Source: Flavobacterium cheniae (lineage in GTDB: Bacteria; Bacteroidota; Bacteroidia; Flavobacteriales; Flavobacteriaceae). Taken from it: DNA of 64,000 bases. Location of the stretch: positions 866,431-930,430 of the forward strand of contig NZ_SNZC01000001.1 in the NCBI RefSeq assembly GCF_004363695.1. Reading direction: 5' to 3'. The position numbers and the translations under genes are program-made. Shown one piece after another: positions 51,376-59,677 of this stretch. Under the pieces are notes generated by a model that was given only the letters and a program-made list of their open reading frames with translations, searched no databases and had not been told where the DNA came from. The stretch's first letter is position 1. Each line of letters begins with the position of its first letter.

Positions 51376-52047
51376 TTAATTATAATGTCTAAAAATGCCA
51401 CTATCCGAAATCGTCCAAAGAGCGGCTTTTTGATTGGCTGCTTTTAAAGCTTGATTTGCCCAAGAATTGCAAGTATAAAACAACGAATAGCTTCCTTTGG
51501 CTTCATAAAAAACATCGTGTTTTCCGTAAACGGCATCGGTTTCAATTTTTAGAAATTCACCTGATTTGGTTTGGAAAGATTCATTAATAAACAGAATCAA
51601 CTTTTTGTAATTATCGGATGAAATTTGAAGTTTTTTACAAGAGTTACTTTCTTTCAAATCTTTGTAAAACGTTACATGCATTGCCGTTGTACTCAATCCA
51701 GAAGCCGCTTTTAAAGCTGTACTTGTTTTCAAATCTGCCCAAGTAGGGGTTTCCAAATAAAAACCTTTATCGCCCCAACCTATAGCTGCATATTGATACG
51801 TGGAATCTTTTGCTTTGGTGTGTTCTGGTTTGAGTTGGTTAGTCCAATCGTAATGTTCGCTTTTTAAAGGCAAAACAACATCGGTGTGAACACCATTAGT
51901 TAAGATGTAAATTGGAATTTCTTTACGACTTTTCACCAAACCATCATTCACAGAAACAAACGACAACAAAGTTACAATGAGCAAATAAGTCATCAAAGAC
52001 AACACAAAAATTGCAGTGTATTTTAGGAGTTTTTTGATGATTTTCAT
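51376..52047 (-). CDS. TIGR02117/DUF2459 family protein
   Basis: A 223-residue protein with an N-terminal membrane anchor (about 11-32). The family signature IYILTNGVHTDVVLPLKSEHYDW, AAIGWGDKGFYLETPTW, TAMHVTFYKDL and LFYTCNSWANQALKAAN covers nearly all of the rest. The last motif holds a conserved cysteine and resembles NlpC-like peptidase active sites, with the histidine in NGVHTD. Enzymatic activity is inferred, not shown. It is 6 bp after the lipoprotein gene. Confidence 0.88.
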   Translation of the reverse strand: MKIIKKLLKYTAIFVLSLMTYLLIVTLLSFVSVNDGLVKSRKEIPIYILTNGVHTDVVLPLKSEHYDWTNQLKPEHTKAKDSTYQYAAIGWGDKGFYLETPTWADLKTSTALKAASGLSTTAMHVTFYKDLKESNSCKKLQISSDNYKKLILFINESFQTKSGEFLKIETDAVYGKHDVFYEAKGSYSLFYTCNSWANQALKAANQKAALWTISDSGIFRHYN

Positions 52048-52053
52048 AACCTT

Positions 52054-52719
52054 TTATTTAAACAAGTAATTACTTTCGTACTCAAAACCTTCTTTTCGTA
52101 ATAGCTTTCTAAAATCGGCACGAGTTGGCGTTAAAACAACGTGAAGTGTGTCGTTTTCTTTCATTTCGGTTGCAAAGGGAATTTTTAATTCAGCCTTTAA
52201 CTTTGTAAAATCTTTTTTGGTTCCGAGTTGAATGTGTCTTGCTCCAATAGTGGATAATTTCAAAATACTCGTTTGGTATTTTCCATCCACTTCCTTATTT
52301 AAAACTAACGAAGATTTATATTCTTTAGCGATTTCGTTTTCGGCAAAAGAAAAAATAGTATCCAAACGTTCAATTTCAAAAGCAATTGTATCACCTTTTA
52401 TAAACGTTTTATAGGCTTTATTTTCTGATTTATCATAAACTTGATTGTTGCGCAATTCAAATTCTGGAATGGAATCTAATTCTGATTTTAAAGCGGTTAA
52501 AGTTTCGATTTCTAGAATGTAAGCACATTTTGGTTCCACTACTAAACGATGTGAATAATCCATCGTATACGTTCGAACAAACTTCTTGTGAAATGCTTTT
52601 ATCTCATCCACATTTGTGGGTTGGGCTTCAGAAAAATAAATAAAACTATTGTTCAATCCTGAATCTTTACAGGAACCCATAGCCAAAGCAAATGAGGCTA
52701 GAATAAGATATTTTTTCAT
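52054..52719 (-). CDS. Lipoprotein of unknown function
   Basis: A 221-residue lipoprotein when started at the ATG at 52719. The frame can be opened 24 bp earlier, but this start puts the lipobox (AMGSC, cysteine 18) at the usual distance. The mature part is alpha/beta with no family I recognise (SHRLVVEPKCAYILEIETLTAL; LKLSTIGARHIQLGTKKDF). It heads the run that includes the TIGR02117 and cysteine-rich membrane proteins. Confidence 0.75.
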   Translation of the reverse strand: MKKYLILASFALAMGSCKDSGLNNSFIYFSEAQPTNVDEIKAFHKKFVRTYTMDYSHRLVVEPKCAYILEIETLTALKSELDSIPEFELRNNQVYDKSENKAYKTFIKGDTIAFEIERLDTIFSFAENEIAKEYKSSLVLNKEVDGKYQTSILKLSTIGARHIQLGTKKDFTKLKAELKIPFATEMKENDTLHVVLTPTRADFRKLLRKEGFEYESNYLFK

Positions 52720-52775
52720 GGTAGTTTGTTTTAAAAATATCATGACAAAAGGTATGCCAAAATATACTTAAAAAA

Positions 52776-53528
52776 CTATCTATTTTCTTGCTTTAGTAAA
52801 TTGGTGTACTTCTTAATAACTTTTATAATTGCGATTGCAAATAACAAGAAAATCATGCTGTACAATAAAAAAGGATTTAATTCTTTTTCATTTTCAAGAT
52901 AAACTCCAACGTAATCAAAAACAAAGAAAATTGCGAATAAAACAAAAATTCCCGTAATCTCTTTCCTAACAACTTTTTTCCAACTAAGAGAAAGATTAGC
53001 TTTTATAAAGTTTTTAAAATCAGGTACAAATGCTGGTACTTTATTTGACCAATCGATATATGATTTTCCGAATTTATTTCTTAAAAACTGTTCTTCTGCA
53101 TACATAATTCGTTCATAGTAAACCCAGTAAAAAAGTGTAAAAGCTACTACAAACCAAAGATTACCAGACAATATTGCAGGTCCAAGCCACATAAAATAGT
53201 TCCCAACGTACAATGGATGCCTAACCAAGGAATACATCCCAGTTGTATTTAAACTATCTGCAACTTGATTTTTTACGGTTCTACCCGAAGTATTTTTAGG
53301 CGTAAAACCTATTACACAAATTCTAATAAATAGTCCAAAAAGACTAATTAACAGACAAAGCATTTCAAAATAAATCTCATACGGTGAGTTTTTTATAAAA
53401 AAAGAATCAGGATTTAGCTCTGTTTGAATAAAAAGTAAAAAACCTATTACTAAAATAATAACAGGTAAAACACCTCTATATCTAAATAGCCAAAGCCCTT
53501 GTTTTTCAAATTCTTCTTGTAATGCCAT
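52776..53528 (-). CDS. Isoprenylcysteine-methyltransferase-like membrane protein
   Basis: A 250-residue membrane methyltransferase with about six to seven helices. The ICMT/PEMT core is visible: LNTTGMYSLVRHPLYVGNYFMWLGPAI (near 90-118), then VYYERIMYAEEQFLRNKFGKSYIDW (near 137-160). The RHP and ExxF motifs bind SAM. Some bacterial members methylate the 1-phosphate of lipid A, which would fit a Gram-negative host, but the target here is not shown. It stands alone before ychF on the same strand. Confidence 0.85.
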   Translation of the reverse strand: MALQEEFEKQGLWLFRYRGVLPVIILVIGFLLFIQTELNPDSFFIKNSPYEIYFEMLCLLISLFGLFIRICVIGFTPKNTSGRTVKNQVADSLNTTGMYSLVRHPLYVGNYFMWLGPAILSGNLWFVVAFTLFYWVYYERIMYAEEQFLRNKFGKSYIDWSNKVPAFVPDFKNFIKANLSLSWKKVVRKEITGIFVLFAIFFVFDYVGVYLENEKELNPFLLYSMIFLLFAIAIIKVIKKYTNLLKQENR

Positions 53529-53565
53529 AACGTAGGATTTTATTTGGTTTGTTTAAAGCTATCTC

Positions 53566-54660
53566 TTACACATTGAATCTAAAGTGCATTACATCACCAT
53601 CTTTTACAATGTATTCCTTTCCTTCTACTCTTAACTTTCCAGCTTCTTTTACTTTAGCTTCTGAACCGTAGTTTGAGAAATCTTCGAATGCAATAACTTC
53701 TGCACGGATGAATCCTTTTTCGAAATCCGTATGGATTACTCCAGCTGCTTTTGGTGCTGTATCTCCGATGTTAATAGTCCAAGCACGAACTTCTTTAACA
53801 CCAGCCGTGAAATACGTTTGTAATTTTAATAATTTGTAAGCAGCACGAATTAACACTGCCGAACCTGGCTCAGTTAATCCCATATCTTCCAAGAATACTT
53901 GACGCTCTTCGTAGCTTTCTAATTCGGTAATATCAGCTTCTGCTCCTACTGAAAGGATGATAACTTCTGCTTGTTCGTCTTTTACTAATTCACGAACTTG
54001 ATCTACATATTTGTTTCCGTTTACTGCCGAAGCTTCGTCAACGTTACAAACATATAAAACTGGCTTTGTAGTGATTAATTGGAATTCTTCCATCATATCT
54101 ACCTCATCTTGATTTTGAGGAATTACGGTACGAGCTGATTTAGCTTCCATTAAAGTCTGACGAATTCTATCTAACAACGCTTTTTCAGCTTGTGCTTCTT
54201 TATTTCCAGTTTTTGCAGCACGATTGGTTTTTTCCAAACGCTTCTCAACTGTTTCTAAGTCTTTTAATTGCAATTCGATATCGATGGTTTCTTTATCGCG
54301 AATTGGATTTACATTACCATCTACGTGCACGATATTATCGTTATCAAAACAACGTAAAACGTGAATAATTGCATTACATTCTCTAATGTTCCCTAGGAAT
54401 TGATTTCCTAAACCTTCTCCTTTACTTGCTCCTTTTACTAAACCTGCAATATCTACGATATCAACTGTTGCCATTTGAACACGCTCTGGTTTAACCAATT
54501 CCTCTAAACGAGCAATACGTGGATCTGGAACGTTTACTACACCAATATTTGGCTCAATAGTACAAAACGGAAAGTTTGCACTTTGCGCTTTAGCGTTTGA
54601 CAAACAATTAAATAAAGTTGATTTTCCAACATTTGGTAATCCTACAATTCCTGCTTTCAT
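53566..54660 (-). CDS. ychF: Redox-regulated ATPase YchF
   Basis: A 364-residue Obg-related P-loop protein that prefers ATP and binds ribosomes. Motifs are GLPNVGKST (G1, near 6), the G3 region DIAGLVKGASKGEGLGNQFL near 69, and NVDE near 205 in place of the usual NKxD. A C-terminal TGS domain ends in EYIVKDGDVMHFRFNV. The ATG at 54660 begins exactly at the family N terminus (MKAGIVGLPNVGKS); the frame upstream is an artefact. A good promoter precedes it. Confidence 0.95.
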   Translation of the reverse strand: MKAGIVGLPNVGKSTLFNCLSNAKAQSANFPFCTIEPNIGVVNVPDPRIARLEELVKPERVQMATVDIVDIAGLVKGASKGEGLGNQFLGNIRECNAIIHVLRCFDNDNIVHVDGNVNPIRDKETIDIELQLKDLETVEKRLEKTNRAAKTGNKEAQAEKALLDRIRQTLMEAKSARTVIPQNQDEVDMMEEFQLITTKPVLYVCNVDEASAVNGNKYVDQVRELVKDEQAEVIILSVGAEADITELESYEERQVFLEDMGLTEPGSAVLIRAAYKLLKLQTYFTAGVKEVRAWTINIGDTAPKAAGVIHTDFEKGFIRAEVIAFEDFSNYGSEAKVKEAGKLRVEGKEYIVKDGDVMHFRFNV

Positions 54661-54684
54661 TATGAATGTATTTTTAAAAGTGTG

Positions 54685-54715
54685 CAAATATAGTTTAAAA
54701 GTTGGAAAGCCACAA
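54685..54715 (-). promoter_or_regulatory. Promoter of ychF
   Basis: On the minus strand TTG at 54715-54713, a 20-bp spacer, and TATATTTG at 54692-54685. The leader would be about 20 nt. Confidence 0.75.
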
Positions 54716-54864
54716 AGTTTGAGTCGAAGCAAAATTAACTTTAAAGCACTGAAACTGAATAAAAACAAAAGTGGAAAATATATAACATTATCAATTTCAG
54801 ATGTAAGACAAGTGAGAAAAAGAAATTTATCTTTATAACTTATTAATTTTTAACATTATACATT

Positions 54865-55401
54865 ATGAAATCAATCCTATTTGGAATTTTATTTATATGC
54901 GCAACAAGCACTATAAACAGTCAAAACAAAAACGTAAAAGACGAAACGAAAACTACAACTACAACAGTTGTAGATTCTAAAGGCGAAAAAACGTATGTAA
55001 AAAAAGAAAATACACGCGAAGTTCAGAATATTGAACTGAAAGAACAAAATCCAAAAAATATTAACATGGATTTAAAAGATTCCGCTGTAATGGTTAAATC
55101 TACAACTACAATAACTAATCCTGATGGTTCTACAAGAACTGTAGATATTGATCGTTCTTCTTATTATTTATTGAATGGAAAAAAATATAATGTTGCTTTA
55201 GACAGTAGAGGTTATCGAATTTTATCTGAAGACAATAAGGAAGAAGCTTTTTTAAGAAAAACATCAACTAATAGTTTTATTTATCGCAATAAAAACAAAA
55301 TTGCAATTGGCTATTTTGATGTAGAGGGAAATTTAATTTTAGAAACTTACGATCCAAAAACGGATACCGTTTCTTACGAAAAATATAATGTAAGTAAATA
55401 A
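54865..55401 (+). CDS. Exported protein of unknown function
   Basis: A 178-residue protein with a signal peptide ending near INSQ (about 20). The first part is rich in threonine, lysine and glutamate (ETKTTTTTVVDSKGEKTYVKKENTRE) and holds two similar stretches, TTTVVDSKGEKTYV and TTTITNPDGSTRTV, that look like a repeated hairpin unit. The second half is a soluble beta domain (YYLLNGKKYNVALDSRGYRIL). No family recognised. It is single and followed by a terminator. Confidence 0.72.
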   Translation: MKSILFGILFICATSTINSQNKNVKDETKTTTTTVVDSKGEKTYVKKENTREVQNIELKEQNPKNINMDLKDSAVMVKSTTTITNPDGSTRTVDIDRSSYYLLNGKKYNVALDSRGYRILSEDNKEEAFLRKTSTNSFIYRNKNKIAIGYFDVEGNLILETYDPKTDTVSYEKYNVSK

Positions 55402-55424
55402 ATTTAAAGTTTTTACTTCAAAAA

Positions 55425-55450
55425 AGTCCTAGAGAAATTTAGGGCTTTTT
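55425..55450. terminator. Bidirectional terminator
   Basis: AGTCCTA / TAGGGCT, 7 bp with one G-T pair, with A and T runs on either side between converging genes. Confidence 0.78.
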
Positions 55451-56641
55451 TTATTCTTCGTTTTCATCTTTATCGGATTCATCACTTTTAGACAACCTTT
55501 CAATTATCATTTTTTCTTCATCTGTTGATACGAAACCCGATTCTACATCCCAATAATTGGTAAAAAATGAAGTCTTTTTATTAATTAACGATTTGTCTTT
55601 GAAAACATTTTTATCACTGTATTCAAACATCTTTTTATCAAAATCAGTGATTACCATATGATTTTTAACTTCAATTCTTCTGGATTTCTTTTTATAGTAT
55701 TTCTCAAAACCAATTACTTCTTTCGAATTTGCTAAATAATAGAAATCTCCTTCTAATCGAAATGTATTTTTAAACTCTAATTTATACACTTTTCTAGTAG
55801 CAAACATGCTTTCCTTATAAGCAAAAAGTCGGTCAGGAGTTACATATGAGCTTACTTCTAATATTATTTTTTTATTACTATCATACACTACTAAAAAATC
55901 AGATAAAACTCCTTTAGATTCAGCAAATGGAACAATTTTAATTACCAAATAATCTTCATTCGAAGGATAGGTTTTTACTGAAAAATCATAAATCTTCTTA
56001 GCTTTTGAATCCAATACTTCGTCTAAATATTTAAACTGATAATAATTTTCAATAATATTATTCAAATCATAACCTAAAATATTGGGATCAATATCGCCAT
56101 CCAAAACACCTATTGCTCTGTTTTGTTCAATTAAAATATCAGTTTTAATACTTTTCGAATTGCCTAAAATTTGAAAATTAATTAATCCGTCATTAAAAAA
56201 AACAATTTGATTGTCCCGCTTGTAAAACTCATGCAAATACACTTTTAAATTAACCGGGATTGTCATTTTGTTTCGCGAATTTTCAATTAATCGCTTTAAA
56301 ATTTCTTGCGGATGATCTTTAGTAATGATATATTCTTCTAATTGCTGTGTATTAGGTTCCATATACACTACATTTTCCTTTTTGGTTAATGTGGAAAATT
56401 TTACAACAATCGTTTTATAAGTGGAATGAACTAATTCTAAATCTGAAGATCTGGTAAGACTAACTATTGCTTTTCCTTCTTTATTAGTTAAAAAACCTTG
56501 TTGAGTTCTAGAAGCTGTAATGGTAACTTCCTCAATAGGCAAATCGGTATCGAAATCTTTTACAATAACCGTAAATTCGAGGTTTTGCGAAAAGACTATA
56601 GTAGTGAAAAAACATAATAAAAAAGTAAGTTTTTTTATCAT
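55451..56641 (-). CDS. Carboxypeptidase-like regulatory domain protein
   Basis: A 396-residue exported protein when started at 56641, which gives a signal peptide ending at VFSQ (about 18). The N-terminal CarboxypepD_reg-like beta-sandwich (about 20-105) reads LEFTVIVKDFDTDLPIEEVTITASRTQQGFLTNKEGKAIV. The rest (about 110-390) is a beta-rich region with HEFYKRDNQIVFFNDGLINFQIL, seen in flavobacterial surface proteins. There is no TonB plug or barrel long enough for a receptor. Role unknown, probably in the envelope. Confidence 0.8.
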   Translation of the reverse strand: MIKKLTFLLCFFTTIVFSQNLEFTVIVKDFDTDLPIEEVTITASRTQQGFLTNKEGKAIVSLTRSSDLELVHSTYKTIVVKFSTLTKKENVVYMEPNTQQLEEYIITKDHPQEILKRLIENSRNKMTIPVNLKVYLHEFYKRDNQIVFFNDGLINFQILGNSKSIKTDILIEQNRAIGVLDGDIDPNILGYDLNNIIENYYQFKYLDEVLDSKAKKIYDFSVKTYPSNEDYLVIKIVPFAESKGVLSDFLVVYDSNKKIILEVSSYVTPDRLFAYKESMFATRKVYKLEFKNTFRLEGDFYYLANSKEVIGFEKYYKKKSRRIEVKNHMVITDFDKKMFEYSDKNVFKDKSLINKKTSFFTNYWDVESGFVSTDEEKMIIERLSKSDESDKDENEE

Positions 56642-56777
56642 AAATTTCAGATTATCAATCAAATATAGCAAAAAAATAATTATAAAACTCTTATTTAGTG
56701 AAGTTTCTAAAGCTTTTAAAAACAAAAAAGAGAACCTTCAAATGAAAATTCTCTTTTTTATATTACTTGAAAATTAT

Positions 56778-57128
56778 TTATTCGTTATGTAAAAACGATT
56801 GTCTGTTCAACAAAGTTTCTTCGCTTTCCACGTGATTATCATCTGGCACACAACAATCAACTGGACAAACGGCAGCACATTGTGGCTCTTCATGAAACCC
56901 TTTACACTCGGTACATTTTCCAGGAACAATGTAATAAATATCATCAGAAATTGGTGTTTGAGCCGCATCTGAATCCACTTCTGTTCCATCAGGTAAAATC
57001 ACTTTACCACTTAATTTTGTACCATCTTTCCATCTCCAATCATCCGCTCCTTCATAAATTGCTGTATTTGGACATTCAGGTTCGCAAGCCCCGCAGTTGA
57101 TACATTCGTCTGTTATTATAATTGCCAT
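56778..57128 (-). CDS. 4Fe-4S dicluster ferredoxin
   Basis: A 116-residue ferredoxin. Cluster ligands are in [13 protein letters not shown] (near 9-21) and the C-terminal [22 protein letters not shown] (near 74-95), with an insertion of about 50 residues between the two motifs, as in the YfhL-like/Alvin group. It transfers electrons between cytoplasmic enzymes. Its promoter overlaps that of the divergent acyl-CoA reductase gene. A pair of 16-bp direct repeats lies in its leader. Confidence 0.93.
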   Translation of the reverse strand: MAIIITDECINCGACEPECPNTAIYEGADDWRWKDGTKLSGKVILPDGTEVDSDAAQTPISDDIYYIVPGKCTECKGFHEEPQCAAVCPVDCCVPDDNHVESEETLLNRQSFLHNE

Positions 57129-57140
57129 TTCTTTACGTTT

Positions 57141-57172
57141 AATTGTTTAAAAGTTCAATTGTTTAAAAGTAA
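57141..57172. repeat. Direct repeat upstream of the ferredoxin gene
   Basis: AATTGTTTAAAAGT occurs twice in a row (57141 and 57157), 16 bp apart, in the 5' leader of the ferredoxin transcript. It may be a regulator site or a simple duplication. Confidence 0.6.
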
Positions 57173-57194
57173 TACCTCTTATTAATTTAAACTT

Positions 57195-57225
57195 TTGGCT
57201 AATGCCTTTTCACTTCATATCTTTG
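57195..57225 (+). promoter_or_regulatory. Promoter of the acyl-CoA reductase-serC-serA operon
   Basis: TTG at 57195-57197, a 20-bp spacer, and TATCTTTG at 57218-57225. It overlaps the divergent ferredoxin promoter. Confidence 0.75.
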
Positions 57226-57227
57226 TG

Positions 57228-57258
57228 CAAAAATACAACGTATACTAAATATAAACAA
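57228..57258 (-). promoter_or_regulatory. Promoter of the ferredoxin gene
   Basis: On the minus strand TTG at 57258-57256, a 20-bp spacer, and TATTTTTG at 57235-57228. Its -7 element lies 2 bp from that of the plus-strand promoter, so RNA polymerase cannot occupy both at once. Confidence 0.75.
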
Positions 57259-57265
57259 GTTACAA

Positions 57266-58324
57266 ATGTTACAAATTGAAATAAAATCGAGTTTTGTTGA
57301 ATTAGGGAATTTCTTACGTCAATTTTCTGAAGAAGGAAACATTAAATCGGCATCGGTTTTACAAAACGATTTGTTCTTTGATGAATTTGTCAATTTAATT
57401 GAACTTTCACAATCTCACAATGGTTGGTTTACACCTGAACACATTTTGTTTAGTATACAATCTTGGGCGAAAGCCTTAACGGAAGACAACTTAAATCAGT
57501 GGCTATCTAACTACGATTTCTCGAAAATAGAACCTAAAAAAGTAGGATTGGTTTTAGCTGGAAATATTCCTTTAGTGGGTTTTCATGATTTTCTTTCGGT
57601 ATTGATTTCGGGTCATGATGTATTGGTAAAAACGTCTTCAAATGATCAATATTTATTAAAATTTTTAGCGAAATATTTAATCGCGATTCAACCTGAACTT
57701 AACTCAAAAATAACGTTTGTTGAAGGAAAATTAGAAGGTTTTGATGCCGTAATTGCCACAGGAAGCAATAACACAGCTCGCTATTTTGAATATTATTTCA
57801 AAGACAAACCAAGTATTATTCGTAAAAACAGAAATTCGGTTGCGGTTTTAGACGGAACTGAAACTTTTGAAGATTTAGTGGGTTTAGGCGAAGATATTTT
57901 TAGATATTTTGGTTTAGGATGTCGCAATGTTTCCAAACTTTTTGTACCAAAAGACTACAACTTTGATAATTTCTTTAAAGCGATGTACGAATATCGTGAT
58001 GTGATTCAATATGAAAAATATGCAAACAATTACGATTACAACAAAGCGGTTTTCTTGATGAGTAATTTCCAATTATTGGATAACGAGTTTTTAACGATTA
58101 AAGAAGATACTAGTTACGCCTCACCTATTTCATCTGTCTTCTATGAATTCTACGAAAATTTAGAAGAAATCACAACTCGATTGAATGCAGATGCGGAACA
58201 AATTCAATGTGTGGTTTCAAAAAACTTAATTCCAAATTCAGTTGCTTTTGGGCAAACGCAACAACCAAGACTTTGGGATTATGCAGATAATGTGGATACT
58301 TTGGCGTTTTTAAATAATTTGTAA
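57266..58324 (+). CDS. LuxC-like acyl-CoA reductase
   Basis: A 352-residue protein of the LuxC acyl-CoA reductase family (aldehyde-dehydrogenase fold), which in luminous bacteria reduces activated fatty acids to aldehydes. Motifs include KKVGLVLAGNIPLVGFHDFLSVLISGHDVLVKTSSND near 91-128, VIATGSNNTARYFEYYFKD, and a cysteine in YFGLGCRNVSKLFVP near 216, the likely nucleophile. No lux or lipid genes lie nearby; instead it precedes serC and serA. Its role in flavobacteria is not settled. Confidence 0.85.
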   Translation: MLQIEIKSSFVELGNFLRQFSEEGNIKSASVLQNDLFFDEFVNLIELSQSHNGWFTPEHILFSIQSWAKALTEDNLNQWLSNYDFSKIEPKKVGLVLAGNIPLVGFHDFLSVLISGHDVLVKTSSNDQYLLKFLAKYLIAIQPELNSKITFVEGKLEGFDAVIATGSNNTARYFEYYFKDKPSIIRKNRNSVAVLDGTETFEDLVGLGEDIFRYFGLGCRNVSKLFVPKDYNFDNFFKAMYEYRDVIQYEKYANNYDYNKAVFLMSNFQLLDNEFLTIKEDTSYASPISSVFYEFYENLEEITTRLNADAEQIQCVVSKNLIPNSVAFGQTQQPRLWDYADNVDTLAFLNNL

Positions 58325-58325
58325 T

Positions 58326-58445
58326 ATGAAAATTTCAAAAATCATCAAAATCCAAAAAGAGAAAGAAATACACAAACACGAACCCAATTTTAATTTGGAA
58401 GCAAAAGTGAATTCAAATCGAAAAACTTTAAAAAAGAAGAAATAA
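58326..58445 (+). CDS. Small basic protein (39 residues)
   Basis: A short ORF starting 1 bp after the acyl-CoA reductase stop. It encodes MKISKIIKIQKEKEIHKHEP and a further 19 residues ending RKTLKKKK. It is very rich in lysine, with no hydrophobic segment, and may bind nucleic acid. The tight spacing to the gene before it is the main support; the composition is also what AT-rich DNA would give by chance. Confidence 0.4.
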   Translation: MKISKIIKIQKEKEIHKHEPNFNLEAKVNSNRKTLKKKK

Positions 58446-58556
58446 AATTGCGAAAACGTTTTTGTTAATAACATCTCATAATTATTGTAGTATTTAGACC
58501 TATTTTTTATTTAAGAATTCCGAAATTTGACCTTTAAATAAATAACTACAACTACA

Positions 58557-59627
58557 ATGAAAAAACACAACTACAGTGCAGGTCCATGCATACTTCCGCA
58601 AGAAGTATTCGAAAAATCAGCACAAGCTATTTTAGATTTTAACAACTCAGGATTATCTATTTTAGAAATTTCACACCGCAGTAAAGATTTCGTAGCCGTT
58701 ATGGAAGAAGCTAGAGCTTTAGTTTTAGAACTTTTAAACTTGGAAGGAAAAGGATACGAAGTATTATTTTTAGGCGGTGGTGCCAGTTTAGAATTTTTAA
58801 TGGTGCCTTTCAACTTAATGAAAGTTGACGGAAAAGCCGCTTATTTAGATACTGGAACTTGGGCAAGTGGCGCTATTAAAGAAGCCAAACATTTTGGAGA
58901 AACCGTAGTTGTAGCTTCATCAAAACCAGAAAATTACAATCATATCCCAAAAGGATTTACGATTCCATCTGATGCAGATTATTTTCACTGCACGAGTAAC
59001 AACACTATTTTTGGAACCCAAATGAAATCATTTCCTGAAGTAAATATTCCTTTAGTTTGTGATATGAGTTCTGATATTTTTTCTCGTGTTTTAGATTTTT
59101 CAAAATTTGATTTAATCTATGCTGGAGCTCAAAAAAATATGGGACCAGCAGGTGCAACTTTGGTAGTTGTAAAAAAAGAAATCTTAGGAAAAACAGGAAG
59201 AACAATTCCTAACATGTTAGATTACCAACAACACATCGACAAAGAAAGCATGTACAATACGCCACCTGTATTTCCAATTTATGCATCACTTTTAACGTTA
59301 CAATGGTTGAAAAACTTAGGTGGTATTGCAGCTATTGAAAAAATCAATGAAGCAAAAGCAAACCTACTTTACACTGAAATAGACAGAAACCCATTATTCA
59401 AAGGTGCAGCAGTAAAAGAAGACAGAAGTAACATGAATGTAACTTTCTTATTGAATGATGAAGCACATCAGGAAAAATTTGATGCTATGTGGAAAGCAGC
59501 TGGAATTTCAGGATTACCTGGTCACCGTTCAGTTGGTGGTTATCGTGCTTCAATGTATAATGCGTTACCAATTGAGAGCGTTCAAGTTTTAGTGGATGTA
59601 ATGCAAGAATTAGAAAATAAAATTTAG
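58557..59627 (+). CDS. serC: Phosphoserine aminotransferase
   Basis: A 356-residue PLP aminotransferase that converts 3-phosphohydroxypyruvate to phosphoserine. Visible motifs are NYSAGPCILPQEVFEKSAQ at the N terminus, VLFLGGGASLEFLMVPFNL near 68, and the PLP lysine in YAGAQKNMGPAGATLVVV near 190-207. The C-terminal GLPGHRSVGGYRASMYNALPIE is typical. It is followed by serA, so the first two steps of serine synthesis (serA then serC) are encoded together. Confidence 0.95.
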   Translation: MKKHNYSAGPCILPQEVFEKSAQAILDFNNSGLSILEISHRSKDFVAVMEEARALVLELLNLEGKGYEVLFLGGGASLEFLMVPFNLMKVDGKAAYLDTGTWASGAIKEAKHFGETVVVASSKPENYNHIPKGFTIPSDADYFHCTSNNTIFGTQMKSFPEVNIPLVCDMSSDIFSRVLDFSKFDLIYAGAQKNMGPAGATLVVVKKEILGKTGRTIPNMLDYQQHIDKESMYNTPPVFPIYASLLTLQWLKNLGGIAAIEKINEAKANLLYTEIDRNPLFKGAAVKEDRSNMNVTFLLNDEAHQEKFDAMWKAAGISGLPGHRSVGGYRASMYNALPIESVQVLVDVMQELENKI

Positions 59628-59652
59628 TAAATAGTGACTAGTAAATAGTAAC
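59625..59652. repeat. Tandem 14-bp repeat at the end of serC
   Basis: TAGTAAATAGTGAC is followed directly by TAGTAAATAGTAAC, beginning at the serC stop codon. Confidence 0.8.
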
Positions 59653-59677
59653 TAGCGTAATAAAAATAATAAGTAAA

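Noticed and set aside
58446-58556. Possible serine-responsive leader before serC
   Set aside because: No stable hairpin, terminator or serine-codon-rich leader peptide was seen in this 111-bp gap.
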